64,000 bases of DNA from the NCBI GenBank assembly GCA_036346205.1, contig JARFJB010000982.1, positions 1,792,501 through 1,856,500 of the forward strand, read 5' to 3'. Below, piece by piece: positions 10,236 to 22,173 of the stretch; the first letter of the stretch is position 1, and every line of letters starts with the position of its first letter. Below the pieces are notes generated by a model, which saw only the letters and a list, made by a program, of their open reading frames with translations, did not search any database and was not told the DNA's origin. The translations under genes and the position numbers were made by a program. Source of the DNA: Vesta saturnalis (lineage: Eukaryota > Arthropoda > Insecta > Coleoptera > Lampyridae).

Positions 10236-11412
10236 ACGCAGGTACGCACGCACGCACGCACACACGCACGCACGCACACACGCTCACACGTACACACGCA
10301 CACACGCACACGACACACGCACAACGCACACACGACACACACCACACACGCACACACGCACACGCACACACGCACACAGCGACACCGCGCACCGCACACG
10401 CACACGCACACGACACGTACACGTACACACACACACGTAACGCACACACACACACGCACATTAAGATGCACACGCACGCCACACTCACACGCACACGTAG
10501 ACGCACACGCACACGCACAGCGCACACACACACGTCACACGCACACTGCACACATGCACACACGCACAGACGCACACGCACACGCGCACACGACACACGC
10601 ACACAGCATCACGCACACACGCACACGCACACACGCACACGCACACACGCACACACGCACACGCACACGCACATGCACACACAGCAAACGCACACGCACG
10701 TGTGTTTGTGTGTGTTGTGTTGTGTGTGTGCTGTGTGTGCTTGTGCTTGTGTTGTTGTGGTTGTGTTATGTTTGTGTTTGTGGTTGTGTTTGTGTTTTGT
10801 TTGTGTTTTGTGTTTTGTTTGTGTTTGTGTTTGTGTTTTGTTTGTGTTTGTGTTTGTGTTTGTGTGTGTTTGTTTGTGTTTGTGTTTGTGTTTGTGTTTG
10901 TGTTTGTGTTTGTGTTTGTGTTTTGTGTTTTGTGTTGTGTTTGTGTTTGTGTTTGTGTTTGTGTTTGTGTTTGTTGTTTGTGTTTTTGTGTTTGTGTTTG
11001 TGTTTGTGTTTGTTTGTTTTGTGTTTGTGTTTGTGTTTGTGTTTGTGTTTTGTGTTGTGTTTGTGTTTGTGTTTGTGTTTGTTTGTGTTTGTGTTTGTGT
11101 TTGTGTTTGTGTTTGTGTCTCGTGATCGTGCTCGTGTCCGCGTCCGTGTCCGTGTCCGTGTCCCTGTCCGTGTCCGTGTACGTTTCCGTGTCCGTGTCCG
11201 TGTCCGTGCCCGTGTCCGTGCCCGCGACCGTGTCCGTGTCCGTGTCCGTGTACGTGTCCGTTCCGTGTCCGTGTCCGTGTCCGTGTCCGCGTGTGCGTTT
11301 GTGTGTGCGTGCTGTGTCTGTGCCTGTGCGTGTGCGCGTGCGCGTGCGTGTGCGTGCGTGTGCGTGTGCGTGTGCGTGCGTGAGTGCGTGCGTGCGTATG
11401 TGTGTGTGCATA
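10190..11412. repeat. Compound microsatellite array with strand switch
   Basis: There are four blocks. At 10,200-10,695 the plus strand is CA/CACG-rich. At 10,698-11,110 it is a TTTGTG hexamer array with TGTG interruptions. At 11,115-11,295 it is a TCCGTG hexamer array. At 11,296-11,405 it is GCGTGT-rich. The flip from CA to TG near 10,697 makes the two halves roughly complementary, so a long hairpin is possible. Reading frames of up to 416 codons exist in several frames on both strands. They are artefacts of a repeat period divisible by three. Confidence 0.9.
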
Positions 11413-11428
11413 GCCAAAAAAGTATAGT

Positions 11429-12212
11429 TTAAATTCTGGACGCAGACGAACCATAAGGACGGTGGAAATAGAAGAAGAGATTTTGGACGCTGTTGAAATA
11501 AATCCAAAGACCAGCACATCTTTCATAGTCGAAAAGTTCAAGACACATTGCCCGTGCATCCTGATCAAAGTTAGCTTTCTGTCGATTTAATATTCATAGA
11601 ACAATCGAATCACGGACGAAGCTACTTTTACTAGAAGCGGTATTTTTAATGTTCATAATGAACATGTTTATGCTGTTGAAAACCCTCATGAAACGAGAGT
11701 ATCTCATTATCAGTATCAATTTCAAGTAAATATCTGGGCTGGAATTGTAGACACCTTTATTATTGGTCCTCTGTACTGCTAAATCGACTGAATGGAGATA
11801 GTAACTTGACCTTTTAACACAACATTTACCTATTTTATTGAAAGATTTGCCCTTACTGCTTCGCCGTGACCTTTGGTTTATGCATGATGGCGCACTTCCT
11901 AATTTTACTTTAAATGTAAGACAACATTTAAATGAGGAATATCCACAGCGCTGGATTGGAAGAGGAAGTGACGCACCTGTGAACTGGCCGGCTTGATTAC
12001 CGGACTTGACACTGATTTTTTTTGTGGGGTGCCTTGAAATGAAAAGTTTATGCATCCCCAATTAATACGCAACAAGAATTGTTGGCAAGAATAGCCAATT
12101 TATTGAAGAATAGTTCTGAAGTATTGTCTAGAGTACAATGTAATTTTTTTAAAAGAATTAACTTGTACATGCAGGAAAATGGTGGAAATTTTGAACATTT
12201 GTTGAATTAGCA
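11429..12212 (+). pseudogene. DUF4817-group transposase relic, 5'-truncated by microsatellite
   Basis: Plus-strand fragments in order are a linker/HTH part (EEEILDAVEINPKTSTSFI), the first catalytic region (TDEATFTRSGIFNVHNEHV), VNIWAGIVD, the second region HDGALPNFTLNVRQHLNEEY, QRWIGRG, and a C-terminal end GGNFEHLLN before a stop at 12,210. Frames shift several times. The third catalytic motif is damaged (LTLIFFVG). The gene begins abruptly at the edge of the TG array, so its N-terminus has been lost. An element end GGACACCCGG followed by TATATA lies near 12,748-12,760 and is the likely right terminus. Confidence 0.75.
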
Positions 12213-12833
12213 AATGAAATACCTTCCAGAAAAGTCATCAATTGCACTAGTTATAACAAAATTTCCATAACATGATTTTATTTTTTTAATTTTTTATTTA
12301 GCTTTTGGTTGATAATAATGCGATTTAATAGTTTAACTTTGTTCTTCATACTGTTTTTTGTTTTTTCTTCAATAATTATTGTTCTTCTTTATTCTTATTA
12401 TTATGAATTATTATTATACGTGTGGATAATTTGCACGCATTTATGAGCTTTAGATGCGTTTTTCTCAAAACCGGTGCGCTTAGTGATATCAAGAAGGAAA
12501 ACTATTATTCCATACTAAAAGGACCTACAGTGTAGCACAAAAAAGTCGTATCGGTTTAAACATCTCCTAATGGTCGCTTGTAGTGCCCTCTAGGAAATAC
12601 CCCGAAATCGATGATAAATGTGATTTATTTTTTCAACTTTGACACCCTGTAGCTTCGTTATTATCAACTTTTGGACTAAGGCAAGTTTAATTAAATCGGC
12701 TTATTTTCACGTAAGTAATCTTCATTATCCTTTTGGCTATGCAATTTAAGGACACCCGGTATATATATTAAACTTTTTCGTTGTTGCGCAGTAGTTTATT
12801 GCGCATGTTGCGCCGTAATTTATTTTGCAGGTG

Positions 12834-13747
12834 TATTGCGCATAAGCTCTTCGCGTATTATTGGAGTCCATATAGGTTTTATTTCCACACTAGCTTGATT
12901 GGTCGGATTTTCTGCTAGTGCGATATATGAGGCTTCTTTGAGTTTAGGTGAGTTGTATTCTCGTCCTTTTCGATTATCTGTATGTTATCCCATTGCATGT
13001 GGTGGTCTTTGTTCCAGACATGTTCGGCGATTCTTGATTTTCTTGTTTCTCTCTTGCGGACGTTGTTCTATGTCCCTGTGTTTTCACTTTGAGTGATCCA
13101 TTACTCTCTCCTATGTATGCTTTGCCGTATTCGCATGCATTCTGATCTTCATTGTGTGGTTTGGTTTTGGTTAGTATTCCCCTGAGCGTTCTGGTCGATT
13201 TTATGGCAGTGCGTATCTTGTATTTGCTGCTTATCCTTCGTATTTTGTCTGAGGTACCTTGTATATATGGTATTATCGCTGTATATTTAGGTTCTTCTTT
13301 TCCGGTTACCCTTCCCTGTTCAGGTTAGGTATTGGAAAGGCGTAGCCATTTTATTTGAGTGTTTTGCCGATATTTTCTTTTTTTTTGTTCAGGTCCTCTT
13401 AGTTTGAGCATATTGTTTTCGCTCTATCGTAAAAGCATTTTGCCACGACTAACTTCACGCTTTTGTGGTGATTGGAGTTGTAGTGTAGGTACCTACCCGT
13501 GTGGGTACGTTTCTTGTATACACGTGTTGTGAAAGTGTTGTTATTCCTGTGCACAGGTACATCATCAAGGAATGGCACTTCTTGTTCCGATTCCAATTCC
13601 ATTGTGAATTTTATGGAGGGTGCGCGGCTATTTAGATGATCTAGGAATTCATCTAGCTTATGTTTGCCGTATCGCCAAACTACGAAAGTGTGGACCACGT
13701 ATCTAACTCGCATTCTCGGTTTTTCCGTGAATTCGGATATCGGATAT

Positions 13748-13800
<53 letters not shown>

Positions 13801-14395
13801 ATATTGCTCACTATGGGTGATAGTGGGGAACTCATCGCCATCCCAAACTCTTATTGGTAGAATTTGTCTTCTACTTTGAAATATCTACCTCTAATGCATA
13901 TTGTCAGAAGTTCCATTACTGTGTTTACCGAGAGTTGCGTGCGTTCGTCTAACGTTTCATCCTTTTACAACCTGTACCTTATGATAGTTAGTGCCTTATC
14001 GGTGGGCACATTTGTGAATAAGCTCACGATGTCGAAGCTTCGTGGTTTGATTGGAAGCTTCTGATGGTTTCCACGAAGTGATTATGGACTCGGTTTTTCC
14101 TGATAAGAGTGTGATAATGCCTAGCAGATATAATGGGTGGCAAAGTGAATTTCTGGAGCTCACAATTGGTCTCAGAGGAATTCCTTGCTTATGGATTTTT
14201 GGTAGGCCATACAGATGCTGAGGTTTGCTGTAAGCGTGGGGTAAGTCTAGTTCTCTGGTAATCGGAGAACTCCTCCTTATATTTTGCCAGGGTCAGGTAC
14301 ATCCATCTTTCGATAGGTGGAGTGTGGCATCTTTTGCAATTTGTTTGTACTCGCCCCCGTCCAGTAGTTCTCGGATCTTACTGTTTAAATAAAAA
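12834..14395 (-). pseudogene. Penelope-like element polyprotein relic (RT + GIY-YIG)
   Basis: Read on the minus strand, the order is an N-terminal RT stretch (IRELLDGGEYKQIAKD), LYGLPKIHKQGIPLRPIVSS, the motif around EFGMAMSSPLSPIVSN, then HTFVVWRYGKHKLDEFLDHL and QEVPFLDDV, with PLE-type linker, and finally a degraded GIY-YIG nuclease region with EYGKAYIGE-like residues. Penelope-like elements copy RNA into DNA using these two domains. The catalytic YVDD box reads YVVH, stops and shifts are frequent, and a TA microsatellite splits the RT. The 5' end is missing beyond 14,395. The element is inactive. Confidence 0.8.
13751..13798. repeat. TA microsatellite inside the Penelope RT
   Basis: A pure (TA)n tract sits between the coding segment for SPIVSNI and the segment for the RT active-site region. 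The coding sequence at this point would read AATATATATATG-like codons, so the tract probably grew in place from a coding TATATA seed. Confidence 0.85.
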
Positions 14396-16029
14396 TGGAA
14401 ACTTCCATAATATATATCATAAGAAGTGAGAACGCCTTAATCCAGCATATATTCTTTGTTGCTGGACCTGAATTCTCAAGATTAAATTCCAGACGATTTT
14501 CTATTGGTTAGAAATCTTATACCTGCATTTTTGCACCTACCCGAAAACATAGAGCAAGATAACCTTTAAGGAACTAGCTGTTTCACATTCGAATTTAAGA
14601 AAATTTTCAATTGATTAATTATATTCAGCGGGTAAGAATAAATGAAAATGATTTATTTAATTTTGGCGTGTTGTAATTAAGAAAAAGTCACCAAAAGTAA
14701 GAAACATAATATTAATATAACCATATAAGCAAGATTCATATCATGCGATGATGCCATTTAATAACCAATACCTAATAAATGACTATACTACTATTCATTG
14801 TAATCTATATACTCTTTGATATACGTTTACACCGTAGTAATTGTAATGGTAAGAATATATAACCACTCCTATTCATTATTTCTTTTCCACTTATTATTGG
14901 TAATAAATAATCCAGTATAAAAAATAATTTTTTGTGACATAGTATCCGATTAATAGAAGCGAAAGAAGGAAAATTGTTCGTTTGACAGTGGTGTGTATCT
15001 GCATTGTGTATGTGTAATGCTAGTCTGCAAACCTGAAAAGTATGACTACATAACAGGTACCAAATACAGAAAGTTGCATTTACCATGTATTGCAATGTCA
15101 TGTATTATAAATTATGGGACAAATGCAAGAAAAAGCTATAAATATCCGCATTCTATGGTTTGCATCTGATATAACATTTAATTATTATTTTATATATTTA
15201 TTTTTAAACCGTGTTAGTATAATGAATTTAAAGACAAAGAAGTTGAAAATGCGTTCAATTGAATTTAAGGAATGTAATTTTAAAAGTTTTGTATAGGTCA
15301 GCTTTTACACGAAACGTTCAATACTCAAAAACATCCTTAATAAAGTAGAACTTTCTGAAAGCACATAATGCTTTGTCATTAAATGTAAATCTAGTCGTTA
15401 ACGCCCTTTTCTATTGCTAAATTGGGAAGTTGAACGTGAATGGGTATCTTCTAAGATGCAAATTTAAATTGTTTATCGGCGACAAAGTGGCAATTTGATT
15501 CTGTCTACTCCATATGTCGTCAATACTTCGATATAATGGGAAAATCGACAATATAGAAAATACGACATACATGTGCAAAAACTTAGCAATTAATATACTT
15601 AGTTACCAAAGGAAAACATTTTACATTTACATAAACTATGATTAATACAAAATAGAAAACATCATAAACTTTCATTTCAATGCGAGTATGTTGCTGATCT
15701 ATGAAACTAAACCTTAAAACATATTGTCCTTGCATAAATCAAATATAACGAACTTTTAAGTATTTTGCCGAGAATGCAGGCTATTTGTGTTAATGCTAAA
15801 ATATTATTGGGTCAAATAACCTATAATTATTAGCAATAACCTAACTTACCTGCGCGTAGTCCCAATATAAAAAGGTAACCTTGTTTCCTAAAAAGGTCGA
15901 AAAATCATTATTATTATAAAATGGATATTGTTGCTCTAACAACACATTAAGTCAAGATACGAAGGTCATTCAGAAAATAACTTGCATAGTGCTATACTGG
16001 GCTATTAATGTGAAATTAATGGAACACTG
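14396..16029. other. Unassigned AT-rich DNA
   Basis: No recognised transposon protein, RNA or repeat was found. The open frames at 14,805-15,101 (minus) and 15,114-15,296 (plus) show no domain and are likely chance frames. Confidence 0.35.
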
Positions 16030-16034
16030 TTCAC

Positions 16035-16115
16035 AAATACCCGGGGTGCAATGGGTGCGGGGCACACCGGCGGCAATCTGCGGGGGCGCCAAGCCGAGGG
16101 AGCGACGGTAGATAC
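16035..16115. other. Small GC-rich island
   Basis: About 80 bases are rich in G and C (CCCGGGGTGCAATGGGTGCG, GGCACACCGGCGG, GGGGGCGCCAAGCCGAGGG) in an otherwise AT-rich neighbourhood. No function is recognised. It may be a fragment of unrelated repeat DNA. Confidence 0.4.
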
Positions 16116-16299
16116 CCGTTACAGAAAAATTCGAAAAGAAACAAATTGTAAATGACTATGAAACAAACATCACGTGCATGTTGTACATATATTTCAAATC
16201 CTAAGCATACAAAAATAAAAACGGGCTTGATCATTTAAAGTGAGACATTTTGATTCGCTGAAAGCAATGTTAGTCATCTGAGTGCTTCATCTATGTCCT

Positions 16300-16612
16300 A
16301 GGTTTTGTCTAAGCGCAGCGAATTGAAATCCCCAAATACTCCTTTATTCTTTAAGTGTAGGAGTAAGAATTTTTTTTTTCCTGGACCACGATGATCCCAC
16401 TGCCCACTGCTTCTTTAATTTATATGAATATCATTTATAGCTTTCTCTAATTCGTTTTTACTATTTTTTGGAGTAGTTACTGTTACCTGTAAACCTATAT
16501 CGTCAGCGAATTGTGAAGTTTTTATATTCAATTTAATATTTTTAACTATATTCTTTACATAAATGACATATAACAGAACAGAGAACCCCTCCTGCTTGAG
16601 GAACTCCTTTAG
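16300..16612 (-). pseudogene. LINE reverse-transcriptase palm fragment
   Basis: The minus strand carries KGVPQAGGVL, then after a shift YVIYVKNIVKNI and TSQFADDIGLQVTVT. These correspond to the GVPQG and (F/Y)ADD palm motifs of a non-LTR retrotransposon RT. The FADD active site is intact, but the piece is only about 100 codons long, frameshifted, and followed by decayed sequence. Clade is not certain; it is Jockey/CR1-like in style. Confidence 0.65.
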
Positions 16613-16808
16613 AAATAATTCACTTTACTTTTTAATTATGAATCTCGCAATACTTTAGCTTAATTAAGAAATAATTTCTACTGTTTTGAATATTTACGGG
16701 AAATCATATGAGGAATTTCGATCGTTTAAAATCTTCCCACTTTTCATTGTATCTGACTATTTACTGTAAAATTGTGATAATTATACTAAGGCATATTTAT
16801 TCCTTATA

Positions 16809-18074
16809 ACAGGTGAGTCACGGGAAATTGATGTTTTCCGGAATGCATAACTCTCTAGTGTTTAAAAAAAAAGAAAATTATTTCCATAAAATGAATCACA
16901 AAACTATGCCATTATATTCTTATGAGCGAAAAATTATGTCTGACAAATGATGTCCGTTTTCACGAACACAGGTGTGAAGTCGCTCTTGAAAGCTAGCGTC
17001 CACTTTTGCCAAAGTTTTCGGTCATTTTTTCACGTATTGCAGTCTTTAAATCTTCAAGCGTGCGTCGTTTCCCTTCGTAGACGCGTGATTTCATGCACAT
17101 GGAAACGTCAGTTGAGCGTGGAGGCCATGAGAGACCTCCAAAGCGTGAAATCACGTGGTTAGAATGCGGTCATGGATACCCTTGCTGTATGGGTAGTTAA
17201 CCCGGTCGTGTTGAAACCACACTGATGCCCTATTGATTCCTCCTGCAAACCTCAGGTAGGAAATGGGTTTCAAACATGTTGACATAGCGGTCTGAAGTAA
17301 CCGTCACTGTAACTCCATCCTCCTCAAAGAAGAAAGGCCCGAAAATTCCGCACTTCCCGATACCACACCAAACAGTCATTTTTGCTCTGTGCAGTGGTCG
17401 GTCATGTAAACCACGAGGATTTTCCGCAGCCCAAAATCAATAGTTTTGTTTATTTACTGCCCCGTTAAGATAAAAATGGGCTTCATCGGTCATTATGATG
17501 ACCAAATCCTCATTTTCTGCAAACATGTCAAGCATTGTTTGACAAAACGTGAGACGTTGTTCGTAATTATGCTCATTAAACTGTTGTACTACTACAATTT
17601 TATACGGGTAAAACCGTAGGTCTTTATGTAAAATTCTCTGCACAGTGCTTTGAGACATTCGCAGCTCTGCAGAGTACCGCCTAGCGGAGCGACCAGGACT
17701 TTGCATCATTGCCTCTCTTACTCGATCGATATTCTGTTGTGTTCTGGCACTTCTTGAAGGGCCAGGTGGTTTCCTTTTCATTAAGGAACCAGTGATTCGC
17801 AGTGTATTAACCCACCCAAGAATGGTATTGCGGCTGGGGACATCACCATGACGACCGATGCGGAATTTTTGCCTGAAGAAACGTTGGGTAGTTATCATGA
17901 CTCGCCGTTTTTCACGTACGCGTCATAAGTAAATACGCGGTGTTTTCGAGTGCCATGACGAATACTAAATGGCAACTCAAGCGGTTTTGAAAGCCACCTA
18001 TCGCACCTCCCCACTCCCATCACAAGCCGAGTACTATGCGTTTCAAAAACATCCGTTTCCCATGACTTACCCGG
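16809..18074 (-). mobile_element. Short-TIR Tc1/mariner-group transposon
   Basis: Terminal inverted repeats of about 35-40 bp begin ACAGGTGAGTCACGGGAAA at 16,809 and, in reverse complement, CCGGGTAAGTCATGGGAAA at 18,074. TA flanks both ends. Length is 1,266 bp. The gene inside reads on the minus strand. The terminal sequence differs from the CAGGG-type ends of the DUF4817 elements in this window. Confidence 0.75.
17150..17940 (-). pseudogene. Tc1/mariner-group transposase relic
   Basis: The N-terminal HTH is split by a one-base shift near 17,897: FTYDAYVKNGES continues as MITTQRFFRQKFRIGRHGDV. The longest open part (17,437-17,898) has SRNTILGWVN, SPGRSARRYSAELRMSQSTV, RILHKDLRFYPYKIVVVQQF and the first catalytic region IMTDEAHFYLNGAVNKQNY. 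After a stop, the minus strand continues with MTVWCGIGKCGIFGPFFFEE, the DRYVNMFETHFLPE region, a decayed second catalytic region and WPPRS. The second and third catalytic residues are lost or shifted. The product family cuts and pastes DNA at TA dinucleotides. Confidence 0.8.
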
Positions 18075-18245
18075 TATAGCAAAATATTCCATACAATTGA
18101 AATTACTGAGAAGAAATCAACGTGTGTTTTAAAAATGTAATGTTACTTCTTACTTTGTAACTTAGAACCTGTGTTTTTTTCGATGATGTCTTCGTTAGTT
18201 TTTCGTCTCCATGCAGGATTTTGCAGCAAATAACTTGTTTAAAAC

Positions 18246-19735
18246 TAGTGTTGAGTACTATCGAATGAAAAACACTATCAAATAAATTACTATTTTTGAA
18301 AAAAAAAACTGTTGAATGAATTCAACTAATCGAAATTTCACGATTTTAGTAGCGTTACACTGTACAAGTGTATAACGCTGACTGTAAGCTATCGAATAAT
18401 AGTTATTAAGACAGCTAATGTTACTGGTTACCTTAATCTTGCCATGGCATAAATAAATGTTGAGGTGAAGCCAAAACGGTTTGTAGTTTTCTTAGAATGC
18501 AACCTGATTGTAGGTATTTGTAGATAAGCCGACCTAAACATTGTCAATGGCGAAGGAATGACTCATTACGTATACTGAGAGATAGGCAATAAAAGCGCAA
18601 ACGGTGGTAATACAATATGTATTCAAACTTGTTCAATAAATAATATATTTTAGTTTCGTCAATGGTTTTTTTACGGTTTACGGTGTTTAACAAAAATAGG
18701 TAAATTGAAAAACGAGCGCATCTGTTAAAATCGGTCCTATGTGTGAAATCATTTTGAAAAGACCAATGGTGATTCAAAATTGGCAAAGTGTTTACATTGC
18801 AAAAAATGTTTTAAATTTTCTGGAAACACGTGTAATTTAATAGACCATTTAAAAAGGAAATACGCGGCAATGTTGTTACTGCTTCAACAGTGGAAAGAAA
18901 ATGAAGATCCAAGTACAGTGCGTGAGGAAGACGAAGCGGTAGGTGAAGAAACGCAATCGGCGAATGAAATTCAGGAAACTTCACTACATGCAGAACCAGG
19001 TCCGGCAAGCGCTTTTCACTCTCAGCCTCCCCCAAGCGTCCACGTGTTGCGAAAATTGGTCAATCGACTTTGTTGGTTACTGATAATCGGAATGCATTAA
19101 CAAAAAAACAACAGGACGAAATTGACGAAGACCTAGTTAGGATGATTGTAACAAATTTCCAACCATTATCCGTCGTTGAAAATAGGGGATTTTTCCTTTA
19201 TCAAAGTGGTCACGTAGCTGCCACATGTCATTTCATTTTTCAAAATACGCTACACTCCAGTGACTAAAGAAATTCCACAATCTTACACTGGAGTAAATAT
19301 AGGTGCGGTGCTGCGATTAATCTTTAATAACTGGAAAATATTCGATAAAATAGCGACAGTTGTGACTGACAATGGTGACAATATAAAAAATGGCATTATT
19401 GAGCATCTACAAAAACACCATCACTTATTTGTTGCCCACACCGTTAATGTATGTGTAACTGACGTAATTAAAAGGAACGACGAGTTAGGCAACTTATTAA
19501 AAAGTGTAGACAAATCATGGTGTATTTTAAACATAGTTCAGTGGCCACTGAAAATTTTAAAAGTGAAGCAGGACGTTCCAATAAGACGCAATTGATCATT
19601 CATTATGCTGGAACGACTCATCACAATAAAGGACCCTATCTCAGCACCGATTCAATGCTACAGGACAGAATGGAATGTGAGCCTGCAATACCGCAAGTAT
19701 TCACACATACCAAAGCTTAATTTAGTCAAGTTGTA
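18246..19735 (+). mobile_element. hAT element relic
   Basis: The boundary at 18,246 is proposed from AGTGTTGAGTACTATCGAAT, which has the style of insect hAT ends. No matching right end or 8-bp duplication was identified, so the limits are tentative. The interior carries the BED-type transposase pieces described separately. The right side ends at an inverted repeat and a SINE. Confidence 0.45.
18781..19660 (+). pseudogene. hAT transposase relic with BED zinc finger
   Basis: Pieces in order are a BED finger (AKCLHCKKCFKFSGN, then LIDHLKRKY, giving CxxC with a His-containing second half), an acidic spacer, DEDLVRMIVTNFQPLSVVEN, and after a gap NIGAVLRLIFNNWKIFDKIA. Then come TVVTDNGDNIKNGIIEHLQK, HHLFVAHTVNVCVTDVIK and, in another frame, VYFKHSSVATENFK and MLERLITIKDPISAP. 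TDN is the second catalytic Asp region of hAT enzymes. At least three frameshifts break it. It resembles ZBED-type hAT proteins of arthropods. Confidence 0.8.
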
Positions 19736-19774
19736 TATGTGAATCTTTGCGGTATTGCAAGCTCACATTCCATT
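19669..19774. repeat. 39-bp inverted repeat at the hAT/SINE junction
   Basis: The arms are 19,669-19,708 (AATGGAATGTGAGCCTGCAA and onward) and 19,736-19,774, with about 27 bases between them. They are nearly perfect complements. The left arm lies in sequence that still continues the hAT reading, so this looks like a local inverted duplication. Confidence 0.75.
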
Positions 19775-19819
19775 AAAAAATAAGTAATTTGATTGTAATC
19801 TCATTATATTTAGAATTTA

Positions 19820-19989
19820 CATCAGATCTACATACATAAAGACAGAGTTTACATCGATTAGGGCTTGTATCTCGATGGCGCAGAAGGTTAGCGCGGTACT
19901 CAAGCAAAGTACAGGTCGTAGGTTCAAATACTACTTGAGGTAAACTTTTTATTTATGTATATAATAAAATTAATAATAATTTTTAATTG
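19820..19989 (+). repeat. tRNA-derived SINE, copy 2
   Basis: It has the same leader, tRNA-like head and AT tail as the copy at 2,919-3,090. The tRNA-like part is 19,869-19,942: acceptor ATCTCGA/TTGAGGT, anticodon stem GTACT/AGTAC and loop CAAGCAA. The universal T33 is changed to A. A T5 run follows the head. It abuts the left edge of the composite duplication. Confidence 0.7.
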
Positions 19990-20094
19990 TTGTTGTTTTG
20001 TTTATTTTAGTATTTAAATTAGCAGGCAGACCGGTTACTAGTCAAATCGTGCCCCGAACAATGTAGAATTCGCTACTAACGTCCTGTGGAATAA

Positions 20095-20660
20095 GTGGAC
20101 GAGTTGGTATATCTGGGTAGAATATTCAGTACAGATAATGCAATGAATGGCGAGATTGAACGATGGGTCAATTCTGGAAGGAAATTGATTCGAAGTATGG
20201 ACGATAATGAAAAACGAAACCTTGAGCGTAGCTGAGAAACGAGCAATCTACAATGGCGTGTTTGTCGCGTCAGTATTACATGAAGTAAGACATGTGTATG
20301 TCAAAAAAGGCACGAAAGCATAATAAATGCAGTGGACAAGAGATTCCTGAGAGGCGCATGCGGTAAAGCGAGAAGGGATACGATGAAGAATGGGTGTATA
20401 ATGAGAAAGTGTGGCGAAGAAAAAGCGATGAAAGATAGGTGTAAAAGTAGTACACTACGTTGGTTTGATCACATCGAACGAATGCACATCGCAAGATTAA
20501 CAAACTGAATGCAGTAGAATGTATGATAAAAGAAAGATAAGGAGTTTAAAAAAAAGGGCATATCAGAGATACTGTATGAATCTTGCGGAAGCTAGAGTGA
20601 TATGCAGGGATAGGAAAGCACGCAGAAAGATTTCTAAATAAACAAGAGGCACGGATTGTT
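20095..20660 (+). pseudogene. LINE ORF2 C-terminal fragment (copy A)
   Basis: Plus-strand pieces in shifting frames include NGEIERWVNSGRKLI, AEKRAIYNGVFVASVLH, KRHESIINAV, FLRGACGKARRDTMKN and TLRWFDHIERMH, then a leftover like NKQEARIVLPTPQGN. These are typical of the region after the RT domain of insect RTE/CR1-type non-LTR retrotransposons. RT and endonuclease are absent, as in 5'-truncated LINE copies. Confidence 0.7.
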
Positions 20661-21789
20661 TTGCCTACCCCGCAAGGGAATGGCGTAACTGTTGCTTTTT
20701 CAAATAACGCGACTGGTGTCATCTATTTAAAGAAAAATATTATACGGCAAATTATCATAACTTTTATTTATTCTATCATGCTTACACCTAATTCTGACTC
20801 ACCCTGTATGATAGTTATCAAAACTGTAATTGATTTAGTTAGGTTATTTGGCAATTTAACGTGTCTGAAAGTTAAGAGTGTTATTAGAGTTTAAACGTAA
20901 CGTTAAAACTCACGTTAACCAATGTTTGGCCTCGAATCATTTTTTACGTCCAAATTTCTGATGAAACTTGATACTTACATATTCTTAATTGATGTATTTT
21001 CTTTACTTTACATACATTGCTTACCAAAAAGAGACAAATAGTTCATTTGTACATTTCGATTATATTCAATCGGTTTTAAGTAGAAAATACAAAAGATTTT
21101 CGAGAAGTAGGCAAAATATAAATAACTTATGGGCTGTAATTATGTAACTATAGGCTTTTATCTATTTACCTGGCTATAATATTATCGTTTTTCATTACTG
21201 AACCAGTGTAATATTTGCAACCAAACGTTACTTTTGTTAGTGTCTAATAATACTTTATTAAGCAGTAAAAGTTATTTCACATTTTGTTATGAACTGTTTT
21301 ATTGAAAATGGTGGTGCATATTGGGACTACTGCACGTGCACTCTATAAATGTGCGGTTTAAATGGTGTTTATTCGTAATTAGATACAGTATTTTGGAATT
21401 TATTACTCTTGAAAACTTACAAAAATTTTTTAGTAATATTCGTAAATAGAACAACAAAGAATGTTTGGATTAATTACTTAAATTCATCCTGGAGTATACT
21501 ACATAGTAACACGATAAAAAATAGTTATTTGTATTATCAGTTAAGAAAAGTATTGTTTTTCTTTACGAATCGCGATCTTTCTAATGGAGGCGCAGCCGAG
21601 ATTAGATGCGCGATGAGTAAAGAAGAACCTACTTTTCTTTAAGATACCTACATAAAATTTTATCGGGCACTAAATGGAAATGGATTATATTTTATAAGAA
21701 ATTATTTAAAAAATACATGACAAGCGCGAGAATCAAATTGCCGTTTTCATCACTGCAGTAACTAATTCTTAGAGGATTTCAAAGAATGT

Positions 21790-22173
21790 AAGGGATATCG
21801 ATTCATGACTCATGAAAAGGTTAGTTTTCTTGAATACATTTATTCATTTATTTTAAGTTTTATCTTTATATTTGATTACAGGCTAAAAGACTGAAATCTT
21901 CCACGCTGTGGTCGACATATTCCAGGTTGAAAAGTACGTTGAGAGAAAGAAAACGTCGGTATATCGAATTATGGAAAGTTACAGTTATATTTAAAGCGCC
22001 AATGTGAGGGATATGAAGCAAAATAATCAAAAATTCTATCGCAGCATGATGTGTCAAAATTTTTGACAGAAGCTCCTGACGGTACTTTCCTTATGCTTAA
22101 AGTGCCGTTAATTTCGGTCTGTATGGGGCATGTCGTAGTAAGGAGCTAAGAAAGTTAAATGTAAAGGATATCG

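Noticed and set aside
10740..11110. Telomeric repeat
   Set aside because: The unit TTTGTG is not the insect TTAGG-type repeat, and the flanks are ordinary transposon DNA.
10182..11432. Open frames of 127-416 codons on both strands
   Set aside because: They are translations of CA/TG hexamer repeats in several frames, with no domain and no normal residue composition.
11594..12061. 155-codon minus-strand frame
   Set aside because: The plus strand of the same segment carries recognisable transposase motifs; this is its shadow.
18780..19100. Host BED-finger gene
   Set aside because: The finger is followed by frameshifted hAT transposase segments, so it is a transposon relic and not a domesticated gene.
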